Shown here: in pieces, positions 9,741 through 18,869 of the stretch
Layout: every line of letters begins with the position of its first letter
How positions within the stretch are numbered: the first letter of the stretch is position 1
DNA from: Haliscomenobacter sp.
GTDB lineage: Bacteria > Bacteroidota > Bacteroidia > Chitinophagales > Saprospiraceae
Length of the DNA: 64,000 bases
Direction: 5' to 3'
Assembly: GCA_016713275.1 (NCBI GenBank)
Contig: JADJPL010000004.1
Location: 496,001 to 560,000 of the forward strand
The notes under the pieces: model-generated
Databases searched by the model: none
The model's input: only the letters and a program-made list of their open reading frames with translations
What the model was told of the DNA's origin: nothing
Translations under genes and position numbers: made by a program

Positions 9741-10133
9741 TCAGCCCAAATCTTCCTCGGCTTTATCTAACCCGAGTTCCCGTTCTACCTCTTCCATGAA
9801 GACGTACTCAATGGCCTCATCCACGGTAGGGATGATCGTAAGGACGGTATCCAGGCGGGAAATCTCGATCAGTTTTTTGACCGATGGGTGTTCAATTCCT
9901 GTCAGCACAAAGGAGCCCAGGTCTTTCCAGATGCGGTCTGCCGTCAGAATGGCACTTAATCCTGACGAATCGACATACTGCACGGCAGAAAGGTCGACGA
10001 TCAGGTTGTTTATTCCTTCGTTAAAGAGGATGACAAATTCCGATTTGAGATCCGGAGCGACGAGCGAGTTCAGGTTTTCCTCCTGCACGCTAAATACGGT
10101 ATGCCGCTCCTGTTTGTCCACTGCGTATTTCAT
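9741..10133 (-). CDS. STAS-domain anti-sigma factor antagonist-like protein
   Basis: The 130-residue protein is a single STAS domain. The signature LIVDLSAVQYVDSSGLSAIL (about 44-63) contains the conserved D-S-S-G turn; the serine before the glycine is the residue that a partner anti-sigma kinase phosphorylates in SpoIIAA/RsbV relatives. The C-terminal tail is strongly acidic. No kinase or phosphatase partner is encoded nearby, so which switch it belongs to is unknown. It converges on the Crp/Fnr gene and is divergent from clpC. A TATTTTTG motif on the minus strand at 10194-10187 could be its -7 element, but no well-spaced TTG was found. Confidence 0.88.
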   Translation of the reverse strand: MKYAVDKQERHTVFSVQEENLNSLVAPDLKSEFVILFNEGINNLIVDLSAVQYVDSSGLSAILTADRIWKDLGSFVLTGIEHPSVKKLIEISRLDTVLTIIPTVDEAIEYVFMEEVERELGLDKAEEDLG

Positions 10134-10431
10134 AACCTGTTTATTAATAGGACCCGGCTTTTGAAGAAGCCGCCGTCCTGAAAGCGCAAAAATATCAAAT
10201 CTCCGGATGCAAATCTAAAAAACCCTGGCAAGGTTGTTGCTATTGTGTTAAAATATCTTCCCGGAGGAACCATGCCTTGCAGATCCGCATTATTTGGTTT
10301 AGATTTTCCAGGAAATTGGAGCGGTAAATGTGTCCTGCCGCTAAACTTAGCAGGAATTTTGTTTGTATTGTAACCTAAACTCCGTTATTATTGTTAGGCA
10401 TAGCATAACCACGAACCAGAAAGGAGTACGT

Positions 10432-12977
10432 ATGAACAATAGACGATTTTCACCAAAAGTCAAGCAGGTCATCGCCAAAAGCCGGGAGGAAGCGGTCCGG
10501 CTAGGCCACGATTTCATCGGCACCGAGCACCTGATGCTCGGCATCGTCGCAGAGAAGGAAAGCCTGGCCGTCAAGGTGCTTGAATCCCTGGATGTCGACT
10601 CGGCCGAGCTCCGCCAATTGCTAGAGGAATCGGTGCAGAAAATCCCTGCCGCCGGCGCCAGCCTGAATGTGGGCACCCTTCCACTGAATAAACAAGCCGA
10701 AAAGGTGCTCAAAGTGACCTTCCTGGAGGCCAAGATGCTGAAAAGTGAAGAGATCAGCCCCGAGCACCTGTTGCTTTCTATCCTGAAGCACAAGGAAAAT
10801 CCGGCTTCCAAGATTCTGCACCAGTTTGACATCGACTACGATATTTTCAAAGCGGAACTGGAGTACGTGCGCCAGGAACAGGATTTCACGTCCATCGAAC
10901 CCTTCAATCAGGCGCCTTCCGATTCGGAAGATCCCTACGAGGAGGACGAGCAGTCCAGAGGCTTCCAGCAGCGTAAAGGGAATACCAAATCCCGCACGCC
11001 GGTGCTGGATAACTTCGGAAGGGACATTACCAAACTGGCCGAAGAAGGCCGCCTGGACCCGATCATCGGGCGGGAAAACGAGATCGAGCGCGTGTCCCAG
11101 ATCCTGAGCCGCCGCAAAAGAACAACCCCATCCTGATCGGCGAACCCGGCGTTGGGAAAACGGCGATCGTCGAAGGCCTGGCGTTGCGGATCATGCAGCG
11201 CAAGGTGTCCCGTACGCTGTTCAACAAGCGCATTGTGATGCTCGACCTCGCCGCCCTTGTGGCCGGCACCAAGTACCGCGGTCAGTTTGAAGAGCGCATG
11301 AAAGCGATCATGAACGAGCTGGAAAAATCCCGCTATGTGATCCTGTTTATCGACGAGATCCACACGATCGTCGGCGCCGGCGGCGCTACCGGTTCCCTGG
11401 ATGCGTCCAATATCTTCAAACCGGCGCTTGCCCGGGGCGAGTTGCAGTGCATCGGCGCTTCTACGCTCGACGAATACCGCCAGCATATAGAGAAAGACGG
11501 CGCCCTCGACCGCCGCTTCCAGAAAGTCATGGTCGATCCGCCTTCTGCCGAAGAAGCGATCAATATCCTGCACAACATCAAGAGCAAATACGAGGAATTC
11601 CACAACGTGACGTATTCCGACGATGCGATCAAGGCCTGCGTTAAGCTCAGCGACCGCTACGTCACCGACCGCTTCCTCCCCGATAAGGCCATCGACGTGC
11701 TGGACGAAGTGGGCGCCCGGGTGCACCTCAAAAACATCCACGTGCCCAAGCATATCGAAGAGCTCGAAAAACAGATCGAAGACCTGAAGGAGCTCAAAAA
11801 CCAGGCGGTGAAGAGCCAGCAGTACGAAAAAGCTGCCGATCTGCGCGACCGCGAGAGCAAGCTGCTGCGCCAGCTGGAGTTTGCCAAATCGCAGTGGGAA
11901 GAAGAATCCAAAACCAAACGCTACCCGGTGGGCGAAGATGATATCGCCGAGGTGGTGTCTATGATGACCGGCATCCCCGTCAAACGGGTAGCTCAAAGCG
12001 AAAGCAGGAAACTGATCGGAATGGAAAAAGACCTTCAGGAGGTCATCATCGGCCAAAATGAAGCGATCCAGAAGATCACTAAAGCCATCCTGCGCAACCG
12101 GGTGGGCCTGAAGGACCCCACCAAACCCATCGGGTCGTTTATTTTCCTTGGGCCAACCGGCGTCGGAAAAACCGAGCTGGCCAAAGCCCTCGCCCGCTAC
12201 CTGTTCGACTCCGACGACGCCCTCGTGCGCATCGACATGAGCGAGTACATGGAAAAATTCTCCGTGAGCCGCCTCATAGGCGCGCCTCCAGGATACGTTG
12301 GCTATGAAGAAGGCGGGCAGCTCACCGAGAAAGTGCGCCGCAAGCCTTATTCGGTGGTCCTTCTGGATGAGATTGAAAAAGCGCACCCCGATGTCTACAA
12401 CATCCTGCTGCAGGTACTGGACGATGGACAGCTCACGGACGGGTTGGGGAGAAGGGTCGACTTCAAGAACACCCTCGTCATCATGACGTCCAACATCGGC
12501 GTACGCCAACTCAAAGATTTTGGTCAAGGCGTGGGCTTTGCCACCAAAGCCCGTCAGGAACAAGCCGACGATTTTTCGCGCTCGGTGATCCAGAACGCGC
12601 TCAAGCGCACCTTCGCTCCGGAATTTCTCAACCGGATCGACGATGTGGTGATTTTCAACCAGCTTGGCCAGGAAGAGATCTTCCGGATTATCGATATCAC
12701 CCTCAAGGATCTGCGCAAGCGCCTGGAGGGGATGAACTTCACGCTGTCGCTGTCGCAGGAAGCCAAACGCTTCGTAGCCGACAAAGGATACGACCCGCAG
12801 TTCGGCGCGCGGCCTTTGCACCGGGCCATCCAGAAATACCTGGAAGACCCTCTGGCGGAATTTATCCTCAACGAAAACCCTGCCGAGGGAAGCGCGCTCG
12901 AAGCCATCATGGCCGATGAAGGGGAAGGATTGCGCATCACCCTCGTAAAAGAAGTCAACACGGACGTGCAAGAATAA
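10432..12977 (+). CDS. clpC: ATP-dependent Clp protease ATPase subunit ClpC (frameshifted)
   Basis: An ATG at 10432 follows AAGGAG six bases upstream. The protein has two ClpN repeats (about 1-145), AAA module 1 with Walker A GEPGVGKT, a UVR motif in the middle coiled region (KSQQYEKAADLRDRE), AAA module 2 with Walker A GPTGVGKT and a ClpB-type D2 small domain at the end. ClpC unfolds substrates for ClpP in the cytoplasm. The frame breaks at an A4 run at 11116-11119: SRRK is followed by RTTPS-stop in one frame and NNPILIGEPGVGKT in the next. Adding one A restores a continuous protein of about 848 residues, the usual ClpC length. The break falls just before an essential Walker motif, so a sequence error is more likely than a true lesion. 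A terminator follows at 13001-13034. Confidence 0.93.
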
Positions 12978-13000
12978 AAATTCTTCTTAATTTTGTTTCA

Positions 13001-13034
13001 AAGTACATCTGCCTGCGTAGATGTACTTTTTTTT
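13001..13034 (+). terminator. Rho-independent terminator after clpC
   Basis: Arms AAGTACATCT (13001-13010) and AGATGTACTT (13019-13028) form a perfect 10-bp stem with an 8-base loop, followed by a T tract. It separates clpC from infC. Confidence 0.88.
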
Positions 13035-13141
13035 GTGTTATTTTATGGCCCAATTATTTGTTCATTAAATTACCTTCATTTGGCAAAGAGACAATCGAAT
13101 TCGCCTTCCCAGAACTCCAAAATGCGGCGCCCCAATTTCGC

Positions 13142-13681
13142 ATGAACGAAATGATCCGCATCCCTCAGGTCCGCCTGGTAGGCGACAATATGGAGGAGCT
13201 CAGTGCCGCCGCAGGGCAGGAAATTAAATCCGGCGAAGTGTACTACACCCGGGATCTGCTCCATTGGGCAGAAAAACTAGCCCTCGACCTCGTGGAGATC
13301 TCCCCGAACGCCGTGCCGCCTGTCGTCCGCATCACCGATTTTAACAAATTCCTTTACGAGAAAAAGAAAAAGGAAAAAGAAATCAAGGCCAAAGCGGCAA
13401 AAACCGTCATCAAGGAAATTCGGTTTGGTCCAAATACCGACGACCACGACTTTGAATTCAAAGTCCGCCACGCCAAAACCTTTCTCGACGAAGGGGCCAA
13501 AGTCAAAGCCTATGTCAACTTCCGGGGAAGAACCATTGTATTTAAAGACCGGGGAGAGCTGCTGCTGCTGCGCTTTCTAAAAGAACTGGAGGAATTTGGC
13601 GCCCCGGAATCCCTTCCCAAACTCGAAGGCAGGCGGATGATCGTCATGGTGTCGCCTAAAAAGGTGGCCAAAAAGAAATAA
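13142..13681 (+). CDS. infC: Translation initiation factor IF-3
   Basis: The protein contains the IF-3 N domain beginning MNEMIRIPQVRLVGDN, the lysine-rich linker (EKKKKEKEIKAKAAK) and the C domain with IKEIRFGPNTDDHDFEFKVRHAKTFL and RGRTIVF. It binds the 30S subunit and polices start-codon choice. From the ATG at 13142 it has 179 residues, matching the family. The frame is open to a TTG at 13058 and passes an ATT at 13064; since infC often starts at rare codons for autoregulation, an upstream non-ATG start cannot be excluded, but the extra residues are hydrophobic and acidic rather than the basic extension usual for the family. Compared with the common form there is an extra stretch after VGDNMEEL (about ten residues). 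infC, rpmI and rplT follow in the classic order. Confidence 0.93.
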   Translation: MNEMIRIPQVRLVGDNMEELSAAAGQEIKSGEVYYTRDLLHWAEKLALDLVEISPNAVPPVVRITDFNKFLYEKKKKEKEIKAKAAKTVIKEIRFGPNTDDHDFEFKVRHAKTFLDEGAKVKAYVNFRGRTIVFKDRGELLLLRFLKELEEFGAPESLPKLEGRRMIVMVSPKKVAKKK

Positions 13682-13710
13682 AGCGGCGTTCCCTGCTGCC
13701 TGCTTTTTTT
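13681..13710 (+). terminator. Probable weak terminator after infC
   Basis: AAGCGGC pairs with GCCTGCTT across a short loop with one bulged base, and a run of seven T follows. The stem is imperfect, so read-through into rpmI is likely. Confidence 0.45.
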
Positions 13711-13752
13711 GGGGAATTCCTCATTTTTTTTTCCTGGTTAAAAGGTTATGTG

Positions 13753-13760
13753 TATCTTTG
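13753..13760 (+). promoter_or_regulatory. -7 element of a probable rpmI promoter
   Basis: TATCTTTG matches the Bacteroidota -7 consensus TAnnTTTG and lies 22 bases before the rpmI start codon. No TTG is found at the usual distance upstream, so only the -7 half is supported. Confidence 0.5.
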
Positions 13761-13782
13761 CAAACCTTTAAACAAGTGACTT

Positions 13783-13980
13783 ATGCCAAAGATGAAAACG
13801 CACTCCAGCGCGAAGAAACGTTTCAAGCTGACTGGATCCGGAAAAGTAAAGCGTTTCCATGCCAACACCTCGCACCGCCTCTGGAGCAAAGGCCGCAAAG
13901 CCAAGCTTCGGAACCGCGATGCCGCGGTCGTATGTGAAGCGGAAGAAAAACGCGTCAAGCGCATGCTTGCCGTTGGGTAA
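13783..13980 (+). CDS. rpmI: 50S ribosomal protein L35
   Basis: The 65-residue basic protein starts MPKMKTHSSAKKRFKLTGSGKVKR, the L35 signature, and has the expected length. It lies between infC and rplT as in most bacteria, 76 bases before rplT. Confidence 0.97.
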   Translation: MPKMKTHSSAKKRFKLTGSGKVKRFHANTSHRLWSKGRKAKLRNRDAAVVCEAEEKRVKRMLAVG

Positions 13981-14056
13981 CCTTTTTTTTAACGAGAACA
14001 CTGGTCCAAAGCACCCCGCAACGGGGGTCCCGGTGTTGCACTAAAAACAACGTATA

Positions 14057-14401
14057 ATGCCACGTTCTGTGAACTCGGTTGCGTCCAGAAAGCGACGCAA
14101 AAAAATCCTAAAAGCATCCCGCGGTTTCTTCGGCGCCCGCCGGAATGTGCTCACGGCTGCAAAAAATACGCTCGACAAGGGTTGGGGGTATGCGTTCCGC
14201 GACCGCCGCGCCAAAAAACGGGCCTACCGCCGCCTTTGGATCGCCAGGATCAACGCCGGCGCCCGTACGCACGGGATTTCTTATTCCCGCCTGATGCACC
14301 ATTTAAGCGAAAACGACATCCAGCTGAACCGCAAAGTTCTGGCCGACTTGGCGCTGAACCACCCGGAAGCGTTCCAATCGGTCGTGGAGTCTGTAAAATA
14401 A
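14057..14401 (+). CDS. rplT: 50S ribosomal protein L20
   Basis: The 114-residue protein carries the L20 hallmarks: VASRKRRKKILKASRGFFGARR near the N-terminus, RDRRAKKRAYRRLWIARINA in the middle and the globular end with YSRLMHHL and LNRKVLADLA. L20 binds 23S rRNA and is needed early in 50S assembly. In some bacteria it also represses its own operon through a leader mimic; no such structure was recognised here. A large palindrome follows the stop codon. Confidence 0.97.
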   Translation: MPRSVNSVASRKRRKKILKASRGFFGARRNVLTAAKNTLDKGWGYAFRDRRAKKRAYRRLWIARINAGARTHGISYSRLMHHLSENDIQLNRKVLADLALNHPEAFQSVVESVK

Positions 14402-14424
14402 CCCGGCCTTCTTGCCGTCCGAGA

Positions 14425-14560
14425 GAGGTTAGGACGGTCTCAATAGACCTTGCTTTGCTCCCGGCGTGAACTTTTAGGTTCTTTTTTCAATTCTTTTAAA
14501 AAAGAACCTATTTTTTTGCAGCCAGGGGTAAAAACCGTCTATTGAGACCACCCTAACCTC
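14425..14560. repeat. Palindromic MITE-like element, copy 1
   Basis: Arms of 26 bases at 14425-14450 and 14535-14560 match as an inverted repeat with few mismatches (GAGGTTAGG...GGTCTCAATAGAC). Inside is a second hairpin, TAGGTTCTTTTTT with AAAAAAGAACCTA (about 14475-14510), and the words gctcccggcgtgaactttt and gcagccaggggtaaa. The layout and inner words parallel three other elements at 16915, 44754 and 49581, although the outer ends differ. It may also serve as terminator for rplT. Confidence 0.7.
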
Positions 14561-14646
14561 TTCGTTTTTGGGGCAAACACACAAATTTCTTCTTTTCCGC
14601 GCACCAAGTCAGGTACCTTTTGGCGTTTGAACAAAAACGGCCTGCC

Positions 14647-15141
14647 ATGTTGGGAACCTTACGTGTCGCGATGATTGCCCCGCTTTTTCTGCTGCCTCCG
14701 GCGTTTCTGCCTGTTTCAACGCCTTCCGCAAAGCCAGACCCAAGCGCTTTTGAGGTCCAGATGCTGGCGGAAGTCAATCAACTGCGCCAATCCGGGTGCC
14801 GGTGCGGAGACAAGCACTATCCTCCTGTCCCTGCGTTGACTTGGGATGCCCGCCTGGCCAAAGCAGCCAAAATGCACGCTGCCGATATGAGCGCCAGCAA
14901 CCGCATGTCGCATACCGGATCGAATGGCAGCACCATGGGCCAAAGAGCCCGCAAAGCAGGCTACATCTGGAGCATGGTAGGGGAAAACGTCGCCTGGGGG
15001 TATTCCGATATTCCCAGCGTGGTGGATGGATGGAAAAACAGCCCCGGCCACTGCAGCAACATGATGACGAAAGGATATGTCCACCTGGGCGCGGCCCGCA
15101 GTGGGACCTACTGGGTACAGGATTTTGGCGCTCCCAGGTAA
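14647..15141 (+). CDS. Secreted CAP-domain (SCP/PR-1) protein
   Basis: From the ATG at 14647 the protein has 164 residues with an N-terminal signal peptide (LRVAMIAPLFLLPPAFLPV). The CAP fold is visible: EVNQLRQSGC at about 43, LTWDARLAKAAKMHAADMS, a SHTGSNG motif with the conserved His, VGENVAWG, and WKNSPGHCSNMM, followed by VHLGAARSGTYWVQDFG. A Cys takes the place of the common Arg in SPGHR. Bacterial CAP proteins are secreted and mostly of unknown role. The frame opens with a TTG at 14620, but the ATG gives a cleaner signal sequence. Confidence 0.88.
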   Translation: MLGTLRVAMIAPLFLLPPAFLPVSTPSAKPDPSAFEVQMLAEVNQLRQSGCRCGDKHYPPVPALTWDARLAKAAKMHAADMSASNRMSHTGSNGSTMGQRARKAGYIWSMVGENVAWGYSDIPSVVDGWKNSPGHCSNMMTKGYVHLGAARSGTYWVQDFGAPR

Positions 15142-15229
15142 ACTATTCCGGAAACTGCCGTACCTTTAATTTACTATATGGCCCTCCGGACGCTGCCCGT
15201 TTCTCCACAAGACCAAAACGAACCATGCT

Positions 15230-16864
15230 ATGCTAGATAAAGAACCCTTATTCGATCTGCTCCGAACCAACTCCGTATCGAAATACCTCGTACGCCGGAG
15301 CAGGAACCGGTACGTCAGCCTTCTGCGAGAGCTGTTAAACGAACTGGGGTACGGCAAAGAACTCAACTGGTCCCGCCTGGGCGCCGATACGTTTTTTGGA
15401 GAAGAAACGGCTGCAGCGCTGCGGAGTTTCGCCTCCCGCAACCGCATGCAAAACGACGGGTTGACTGCCACCCCGGAAATGGTCATCCGGATGCTGATGC
15501 GCTTCGACGCCGTCGACGGGCTGAAACTGCTGCAGCGGTCCCAGCAGAACCAACAACTCGGGCTGGCGTTTAACCTGGCCGATCCCAATAACTTTGGCGC
15601 CCAGCAACTCCGCCTGCTTCTGGAAAACCTGGGCATCTACGAAGAGCGCCTGCAAAACGGCCTGCGCGCCTACGCCCAACAAAAGGGCATGTACAACGAC
15701 GGGAAGCAAATGACCGACCCCCTCGCCCGAGCCCTCGTTGCCGATTTGCTTCCGGGATATGGCCCGGAATTTGTTCTTCCCGCCAACGATATCGTTTCGA
15801 CCCCGGTTACGCCGCTTCCCTCTACCCCCAGCGGCGCCCTGGAGATCGTGGTTTCAACCAATACCGTCATGGTCAGCGACGGATTAAAACAGATCCAGTT
15901 CAGACGGCACACGCCTGCCGGCGTTTCTACCCCTGGATACCTTTCTATTGAAAAGTTCGTACTGGCAAACCAGGACAAACTCCACGATCTGAACCTCACC
16001 CAAAGCGCCCTGGCCATTATCACCGCCGTCGCACAGAACGAAGGACACCTCGACGGAATCAACACCTACGACCAGGGGTATCTCAGCTTCGGCGTGTACC
16101 AGTGGACGCTGGGAAAAGCGGAAAAAGGCGGCGAATTGCCCGCCCTCCTGAAAAAGATAAAAACCCTCTATCCGGCCACCTTTAAGGCTTTTTTTACCGA
16201 CTACGGATTGGACGTCAGCGAAGATACCAACACCACCTACGGGTTCCTTACCTACAACAATGAACTGGTCAGCGCGGCATACCTCAAAGATCAGTTCCGG
16301 GAACCAACCTGGGCGTTTCGGTTCTGGAGAGCCGGCCAGGAAGCCAATGTTCAGGCGGTTCAGGTCGAACACGCTATCAGCCGGCTGAACAATTTTTACT
16401 GGAAGCCCAATTACGCCGCCCTGGGATTTACCTTGAACCAGGTGATCACCTCCTCCTACGGGGTGGCGCTGCTATTGGACAACCACGTGAACCGGCCGGC
16501 TTGGGTGGCTAAATGCGTTACCCAGGCCATGACCGATACCGGGCTGACCACCAACCCCGATCTCTGGACCGATGCGGAGGAACAGCGGCTGATCCAGGCT
16601 TATCTGGCCATCCGGGAGGTTTACCGGGAGGAACCCTACCAGGCGATGTCGGAGTCGCGCCGCAGAGCAGATAAGATTTACAACAAGGTTCGGGAGGGCA
16701 AATTATCCGACCGCCGGGGGTCCTTCCAGATGCGGGAAGTCGCGCTGCGCTCCTACAACTATCCGGAAGCGTACGACGCGCTGGTGGCCAAAACGCCCAA
16801 TGCCGTGCCTCCACCAGTCTTTTACGACCCCAAAGATTATCCGGATATCGAAATGGAGGATTGA
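15230..16864 (+). CDS. Peptidoglycan-binding, lysozyme-like protein
   Basis: The 544-residue protein starts at an ATG at 15230 and has no signal peptide. Two peptidoglycan-binding-type helical repeats can be made out in the first 185 residues (YVSLLRELLNELGYG ... DTFFGEETAAALRSFASRN, and NFGAQQLRLLLENLGIY). Residues of about 245-420 look like a lysozyme-type catalytic region: AIITAVAQNEGHLDGINTYDQGYLSFGVYQWTLG, where the Glu in NEG is the candidate acid and SFGxYQW is typical of muramidases and chitosanase-like folds. Lack of a signal sequence is unusual for a wall hydrolase. Such proteins occur as cargo or baseplate parts of phage-like contractile injection systems, but no other gene of that kind is present. 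The role is therefore open. Confidence 0.65.
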   Translation: MLDKEPLFDLLRTNSVSKYLVRRSRNRYVSLLRELLNELGYGKELNWSRLGADTFFGEETAAALRSFASRNRMQNDGLTATPEMVIRMLMRFDAVDGLKLLQRSQQNQQLGLAFNLADPNNFGAQQLRLLLENLGIYEERLQNGLRAYAQQKGMYNDGKQMTDPLARALVADLLPGYGPEFVLPANDIVSTPVTPLPSTPSGALEIVVSTNTVMVSDGLKQIQFRRHTPAGVSTPGYLSIEKFVLANQDKLHDLNLTQSALAIITAVAQNEGHLDGINTYDQGYLSFGVYQWTLGKAEKGGELPALLKKIKTLYPATFKAFFTDYGLDVSEDTNTTYGFLTYNNELVSAAYLKDQFREPTWAFRFWRAGQEANVQAVQVEHAISRLNNFYWKPNYAALGFTLNQVITSSYGVALLLDNHVNRPAWVAKCVTQAMTDTGLTTNPDLWTDAEEQRLIQAYLAIREVYREEPYQAMSESRRRADKIYNKVREGKLSDRRGSFQMREVALRSYNYPEAYDALVAKTPNAVPPPVFYDPKDYPDIEMED

Positions 16865-16914
16865 CCGGGGCTGTCTAAAAGATTCTTCTTGCTCTTAGTA
16901 GCAAAAAACAGTTT

Positions 16915-17069
16915 GGGGCTGTCTCAAAAGACCGTTCTTTGCCTCCGGCATGAAATTTTATTTTCTTTTTTCAATTTCAACAAAAATTGCTTTGCAATTT
17001 TTTGTTGAAATTGAAAAAAGAAAATATTTTTTTGCTGCCTTGGGCAAAACCCGTCTTTTAGACAGCCCG
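16915..17069. repeat. Palindromic MITE-like element, copy 2
   Basis: The left end GGGGCTGTCTCAAAAGAC (16915-16932) and right end gtcttttagacagccc form inverted repeats. A long, nearly perfect inner hairpin (about 16957-17027) is built of ttttcttttttcaatttcaac and its complement. A separate partial end, ggggctgtctaaaagattc, lies at 16867-16885. The words gcctccggcatgaaatttta and tttgctgccttgggca are shared with copy 3. It lies between two convergent genes. Confidence 0.8.
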
Positions 17070-17092
17070 GACTGACCCCATTTTAGTGCTCC

Positions 17093-18325
17093 TTATTTTA
17101 CGCTGAATTGCCGGATCAGTACAGCCCCATTCTGGGTAAGATCGGCATTCAGCACCAAAATGTGCTCTTTCACCCCGTCGTCGATGGAAATGGCTACGGT
17201 ATTGGGAACGATGGTTCCGATATCTTCGGCGAACAGCACCAGCAGGTTGAATTCCTGTTGTAGTTTGACCTGGACGGAAGCCTTTCCCTTGGTGATCCGG
17301 AACCGGTGGGCAATGCGTTTTCCGTTCAAAAAAAGCGAAATGATGTCTCCGTCTTCTGTTCCGTTGTCCCACACTTTGATTTTGAGGTCGGGCCGGTAGA
17401 CGTCGATCTGCCGTTCAATTTTAGTTTCCCTGGCAGGGCCGCTCAGGCTGTCGGCAGGCAGCGGGGTGGAAACCAAAACGGAGTCGGCGTGGGCCAAAAC
17501 AGGCTTTTCCAGATACAACCTGCCGGGCGCGCAAGGGCCGTTTGCAGGCGTGCGCCCCTCGATAAATCCATTCCAATCGCCTTCCATCACGTAGCGGGAC
17601 CCCTCGCGGCGAAGCCGGAGGTGCGCGTTCTTGATACACCATTTCCAATTGGCCGAGGTTTTGCGGATAACGGCCGATTCCCGGAACTCCAGGATGCTGT
17701 CTGCCGGAGAGAAGGTCCAGGTCAGGCTGTGAAAAGCCTGGCCTCCGTTGGATTCGGACACAATGCTGGAGGTTCCCTTGCCCTCTGCTTCCAAGCCGGC
17801 CTCAAAGTAAAACCCATAGTCGCGGTCGGACTGAGACAGGTGGCCCGTCCAAAGGCCCTCCATTGAAAATGGGGCTTCTGCAGCCGGCGCCACGGGGAGT
17901 TCCGCGCCCAGCGGATTAAGGGCCGCCATTCCCGAAGGGCAGGATTCGGCCTTCCAGGGGCCGGAAAGCGTCCATGCCGCAGTGGGATCTGCGGATTTCC
18001 GAAGGGTAAAGTATTTCAGGCACCAGCGTTCGTCCTTGGGTTCGAGTTGCTCGATTTCCTGGATCAGCAAGGTTTGACCATCCCAACGGCCGGCGATGGA
18101 AAATCGGCCGGATTTTTTACCGGGGCTGGTGGATACGGATTGTCCCGTAACGAGATCGCCGTCCTGACGCAGATGAATCGCCAGGCGGAAGGTATCCCGG
18201 CTTCCCGTTTGGGTAAGCATGCCTTCCCAATGTTCCGGCATAAGCGGCTGCCCGAAAAGGGATACGGGCCAGAATAGCGTTCCCAGCAGAGCAAACCCAA
18301 CGATCCGAAAAAGCAGTGCCGTCAT
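17093..18325 (-). CDS. Secreted protein of unknown function
   Basis: The 410-residue protein begins with a signal peptide (LLFRIVGFALLGTLFWPVSLFGQ). Two related beta-rich segments follow (about 30-135 and 150-270), each with a WxGxLxQ opening and a conserved W-C-x-K stretch (RWCLKYFTLRKS and WKWCIKNAHLRLRR), which suggests a duplicated lipocalin-like or calycin-like barrel. The last 110 residues (VWDNGTEDGDIISLFLNGKRIAHRF ... NTVAISIDDG) form a domain that I recognise as recurring at the C-terminus of secreted Bacteroidota proteins. The function is not known. It is transcribed toward the palindromic element. Confidence 0.75.
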   Translation of the reverse strand: MTALLFRIVGFALLGTLFWPVSLFGQPLMPEHWEGMLTQTGSRDTFRLAIHLRQDGDLVTGQSVSTSPGKKSGRFSIAGRWDGQTLLIQEIEQLEPKDERWCLKYFTLRKSADPTAAWTLSGPWKAESCPSGMAALNPLGAELPVAPAAEAPFSMEGLWTGHLSQSDRDYGFYFEAGLEAEGKGTSSIVSESNGGQAFHSLTWTFSPADSILEFRESAVIRKTSANWKWCIKNAHLRLRREGSRYVMEGDWNGFIEGRTPANGPCAPGRLYLEKPVLAHADSVLVSTPLPADSLSGPARETKIERQIDVYRPDLKIKVWDNGTEDGDIISLFLNGKRIAHRFRITKGKASVQVKLQQEFNLLVLFAEDIGTIVPNTVAISIDDGVKEHILVLNADLTQNGAVLIRQFSVK

Positions 18326-18553
18326 CCTCCTTATATTTTTCGCTGATGAAAATCATATCCATCGGTTGATATGGGTCAGAGGTTTTTATGCCAGGAAAAA
18401 TTATCTTGAAGGTATCTGAGAGAAATGCATTGCCAACCAAATCCATAACGCCAAAAATCCTCCAACCATTTCCTATGTTTCCAGATTTGTCTTCCTTTTA
18501 GACTGTATTTAATCCGCGTAATACCTATTTGATAACGCAAAAACGACCGGAGT

Positions 18554-18859
18554 ATGAGAATTGATGTGCAGGCTCCTTATTCGATCAGCGAACCGCTCCA
18601 GGAATTAATCGAAGAAAAAGTAAAAAAATTGCTCGTCTTTTATGATCGGATACAAAGCGCAAAAGTTTATTTGCGCGATGAGATCCATCGGACGAACCAT
18701 AAAGAAACCAGAAAAGTGGAGATTGAGCTCGCCTTGCCTGGCAGCACGCTGTATGCGGATGCTGCTGCGGAAAATTTTGAAAAAGCGGTTTCCAACGCCG
18801 CCGAAAAAATGCGCCGCCAGATTCGGAAACTAAAGACCCAGCAAAGCGATCTGCACTAA
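18554..18859 (+). CDS. hpf: Ribosome hibernation promoting factor (HPF/RaiA family)
   Basis: The 101-residue protein has the beta-alpha-beta-beta-beta-alpha pattern of the short HPF/YfiA family: ISEPLQELIEEKVKKLLVFYDRIQSAKVYLRDE, KVEIELALPGSTLYADAAAENFEKAVSNAAEKMRRQIRKLK. It binds the 30S channel and silences ribosomes in slow growth. It lacks the C-terminal dimerisation domain of the long form, as is usual in this phylum. The gene converges with the enoyl-CoA hydratase 10 bases away. Confidence 0.93.
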   Translation: MRIDVQAPYSISEPLQELIEEKVKKLLVFYDRIQSAKVYLRDEIHRTNHKETRKVEIELALPGSTLYADAAAENFEKAVSNAAEKMRRQIRKLKTQQSDLH

Positions 18860-18869
18860 GCAATAGCGC

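Noticed and set aside
10935..12971. 678-codon minus-strand frame opposite clpC
   Set aside because: It is the complement of the highly conserved clpC gene, and its protein (rich in FF, HV and DV) matches no family.
14425..14560. L20 autoregulatory leader
   Set aside because: The hairpin lies after rplT, not before rpmI or rplT, and resembles the dispersed palindromes.
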